Part shown: positions 31,513 to 33,674 of the stretch, one piece after another
Position numbering within the stretch: position 1 is the first letter of the stretch
Layout of the letters: each line of letters begins with the position of its first letter
NCBI GenBank assembly: GCA_964492595.1
Contig: CAZBKY010000007.1
Span: 1-33,674 of the forward strand
Origin: CAYNFP01 sp964492595
Lineage (GTDB): Bacteria; Bacillota_I; Bacilli_A; RF39; UBA660
Direction of reading: 5' to 3'
Length of the DNA stretch: 33,674 nucleotides
Notes under the pieces: model-generated
What the model was told of the DNA's origin: nothing
Database searches by the model: none
The model's input: the letters and a program-made list of their open reading frames with translations, nothing else
Translations under genes and position numbers: made by a program

Positions 31513-32914
31513 ACTTTCCCTTCGCATAGTATTTAATGAATATTGCCACCATTAAATAGCATACCAAAAAACTAGAATAATAATACCTTACATCATTTAC
31601 CGGCATTGTTAATATAAGCCCGAGCAAATTAACCAGTATAGGAAGAAATATTAAAAGGCTATTGATTTTATGTTTTATTTTAAGGTATATAAATACTGCC
31701 AAAGATATATATAAATGAAGTGAACCACTGTAAAATAATGTTTGAAGAATAATATTTTCTCTGCTGAAAATCACATATTTTATAAAAGCTATATACGTTT
31801 GTGTTCCTGAAAAAGGTCTTATGTAAATATTTATCGCATTACTTGCAGAAATACCATAATAATTCATTATACCCCAAGAATCTTTAAGTCTTACAATCCT
31901 CCATACAAAAGCAGTATCTTTCATAAAATATTTTATTGTTAAAAGCTTATTTTTAGAAATAAGATTTATCATTAATTTATAAAAATCTTTCTGATTGGCT
32001 TGAAGGGCTTCGCTGTTTAATTCACAATATATCCAAATGACATCAGTAAGATTATAATGTGTATATATAACCAATTTATTAAATTCAGCATATTTATTTA
32101 TCTCTATTATTTCTTGATTGTTTATTCTACCTTTTCTGCCTATTTCTCCAACCAAACTAAGCAACTTGTAATCAATAACCTCTGCTGTATCTTTAATATT
32201 TAATCTTTCTTCTACAACATACATTCTTTCTAAAGCTTTAAAACAAAAGAAAAATATAATTAAAAATATAGAAAATTTTAAAAAGTTTTTACTTTTTTTA
32301 TCGCGAATAAGAAGCAAAACTATAAGCACAATACTTATAACTAAAGTAATGATATATCCATTATGCCTAATATTCGGTAATGCCATTAATAAAAATGATG
32401 TTTTTAATATATCGGGGAGTCCTATTTTAAATTTTTTATCTACTATTTTTTGTAACTCAAAGCATAGCCAAAGCACTCCATATGAATATAAGACATCTTT
32501 CCATAATGTGATAGACATTAAACTGTTTAAAGGATTTAAAGCAATGATAAATGTTAATATCATTTGTGAGTAAAAGGCTAGTTTATTGTTTTTCTTTCTA
32601 TTATATTTGCATATTTTAGTCCACAATATGGAAAATATAAATATTTGAAACAATCCGACTACCGCAGGAGTATTCCAAAGTTTCATTAAAACCATTTCAA
32701 TAAAGGTATGGAAAAAAGGATGCGCAGTATCAAATTTTGAGAATATTATTTCATTTATCTGATAGTGAGAGTCATAAGATAATATTCCCGGATAAAAAAC
32801 TATCCAATATATTAAAAACATTAAAAACGGAATTAAAAATATAATAATATCTTCTTTGGGTATACTTTCAATTTTCATTAAAATTTTATCTTTTATATTT
32901 TTAAAATGCTTCAC
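31499..32914 (-). CDS. Multispanning membrane protein of GT-C type (DUF6020-like)
   Basis: 471 residues with about ten membrane segments. An early loop has YPGILSYDSHYQINEII and TAHPFFHTFIEM: the pattern of YPG..s.DS..Q and .HP..hT. seen in DUF6020-type proteins, which are thought to be lipid-linked-sugar (GT-C fold) glycosyltransferases with an acidic residue (here Asp) in the first extracellular loop. Also LPNIRHNGY and DVRYYYSSF near the end. It starts with GTG behind AGGAG and overlaps the flippase. Its place between a GT4 gene and a flippase fits surface glycan assembly; substrate unknown. Confidence 0.7.
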   Translation of the reverse strand: MKHFKNIKDKILMKIESIPKEDIIIFLIPFLMFLIYWIVFYPGILSYDSHYQINEIIFSKFDTAHPFFHTFIEMVLMKLWNTPAVVGLFQIFIFSILWTKICKYNRKKNNKLAFYSQMILTFIIALNPLNSLMSITLWKDVLYSYGVLWLCFELQKIVDKKFKIGLPDILKTSFLLMALPNIRHNGYIITLVISIVLIVLLLIRDKKSKNFLKFSIFLIIFFFCFKALERMYVVEERLNIKDTAEVIDYKLLSLVGEIGRKGRINNQEIIEINKYAEFNKLVIYTHYNLTDVIWIYCELNSEALQANQKDFYKLMINLISKNKLLTIKYFMKDTAFVWRIVRLKDSWGIMNYYGISASNAINIYIRPFSGTQTYIAFIKYVIFSRENIILQTLFYSGSLHLYISLAVFIYLKIKHKINSLLIFLPILVNLLGLILTMPVNDVRYYYSSFLVCYLMVAIFIKYYAKGKYGKK

Positions 32915-32978
32915 AGTGATTATACTCCTATTTTAGTTCCTTATTAATTATATAGAAAAAATAATGATTATTCAAACT

Positions 32979-33674
32979 TTATTTATTGCTATCATACAAT
33001 TTTATATATTCATCAAATTTTTCTTCTGAAGAAATATTTTTTAAACATTTTTTATTATCAAATAATTGATTTTTATAATCATTTTTTAAGCAAAAATTAA
33101 CTTTATCAAGCATTTCTTTATAAGAATTAAATGCAAAGCCAACATTTTTAAATACCTGTTCAGCACACCCTCCAACATTGTTTGTAATAATAGGAGTACC
33201 GCAGGCTATTGCTTCGATATTAACAGTTGGATAAACATCATCTCTTGTAGGATTTACAAAAACATCTGCGATAGAATAGATAGATACCAAATCTTCCTGA
33301 TTACCTGTTTTTTCTAGGCCGATGATATTATTTGGTAATTTTTTTATCTGTTTTTTATTAAGTCCAACTATCAATATAACCGTATCATCATCAATAGCTT
33401 TTGCAAGTTTTAATAAAGTATCAAGTCCTTTAATATATATCCAGTAATTCGCAACTCCCAAAATTATTTTTTTATTTTTAGGAATATTATATTTATCATA
33501 AATTGAATTATCTTTTTTAGGTCTAAAAATATTTAAGTTAATTCCGTTATTTATTACTTTTATATCATAATCTTTCATAAATGATTCTTTAACTTCATTT
33601 TTCAAATACTCAGATGGAGTTATTAATTTTAAATTAGGAATATTAGTAAACATTTTCATTTTTCTATAAAATTC
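32979..33674 (-). CDS. GT4-family glycosyltransferase, N-terminus outside window
   Basis: The reading frame stays open to the last base of the window (EFYRK before MKMFTNIPNL), so the N-terminal Rossmann domain is missing. What is visible is the C-terminal GT-B half: ITPSEYLKNEV, VINNGINLNIFRP, a hinge region, LGVANYWIYIKGLDTLLKLA, and the nucleotide-sugar site NPTRDDVYPTVNIEAIACGT followed by PIITNNVGG. The E...A.G.P motif is the donor-phosphate site of retaining GT4 enzymes. Same direction as the two membrane proteins, with a 64-base gap. It likely builds a surface polysaccharide. Confidence 0.9.
   Translation of the reverse strand, partial: EFYRKMKMFTNIPNLKLITPSEYLKNEVKESFMKDYDIKVINNGINLNIFRPKKDNSIYDKYNIPKNKKIILGVANYWIYIKGLDTLLKLAKAIDDDTVILIVGLNKKQIKKLPNNIIGLEKTGNQEDLVSIYSIADVFVNPTRDDVYPTVNIEAIACGTPIITNNVGGCAEQVFKNVGFAFNSYKEMLDKVNFCLKNDYKNQLFDNKKCLKNISSEEKFDEYIKLYDSNK

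Noticed and set aside
1..33674. CRISPR array, tRNA or rRNA genes
   Set aside because: No regularly spaced repeats and no recognisable tRNA or rRNA sequence other than tmRNA were found on reading.

Overview
The window is AT-rich (roughly 27-30% GC by eye) and carries the gene orders of a low-GC Bacillota from the Bacilli side: rplK-rplA-rplJ-rplL-rsmC-rpoB, secE-nusG, rpsP-khpA, miaB next to cotE, and rplI-dnaB leading to walJ-rlmH. It uses the standard code (TGG for Trp, TGA as a stop). The lineage encodes spore proteins: a clear CotE, a Cse60-like small protein, SEDS and MOP flippase proteins that could be SpoVE/SpoVB-like, and a divergent pair of spore-type peptidoglycan-binding proteins. 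I cannot name the genus. A gut-type Bacilli lineage near RF39/Erysipelotrichia is a guess.

Layout. 1-5944 (minus strand): the ribosomal protein and RNA polymerase block rplK, rplA, L10 leader, rplJ, rplL, terminator, an RsmC-like methylase and rpoB, with a promoter before rplK and another before rpoB. 6132-8147: an interruption holding a two-TM protein, a short VanZ-like ORF, an HD hydrolase and a tiny plus-strand membrane protein. It separates secE-nusG (8158-8875) from rplK. 9077-9588: rpsP-khpA. 9664-13218: cotE (behind a SigK-type promoter), miaB, a small unknown gene and a divergent SEDS glycosyltransferase. 13244-17550: a metallophosphoesterase preceded by a 34-codon N-terminal remnant of another one, an unknown tail-anchored protein, and cse60 with a MOP flippase. 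17625-18154: a small gene cut by a scaffold gap whose flanks overlap by 55 bp, so the gap is artificial. 18263-20731: a cupredoxin-like protein and the divergent LysM / SpoIID-like pair. 20870-22180: holin-like gene, tmRNA and a decayed histidine phosphatase. 22273-29138: lemA, ung, an AGCS transporter, rlmH, walJ, an M23 endopeptidase, dnaB and rplI. 29204-30199: a Fic gene bounded by a ~110 bp direct repeat of the rplI promoter and 5' end. 30235-33674: surface-glycan genes (Wzx-like flippase, multispanning GT-C-like protein, GT4), the last cut by the window edge.

Most notable points: RpoB carries Lys at the E. coli 513 position and Asp at 526, a pattern that predicts intrinsic rifampicin resistance. 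The Fic gene sits in what looks like an insertion that duplicated and restored the 5' end of rplI, and its protein has Gln where the catalytic His belongs. L11 has a long acidic C-terminal extension. Several genes appear to start at or within a few bases of the transcription start.
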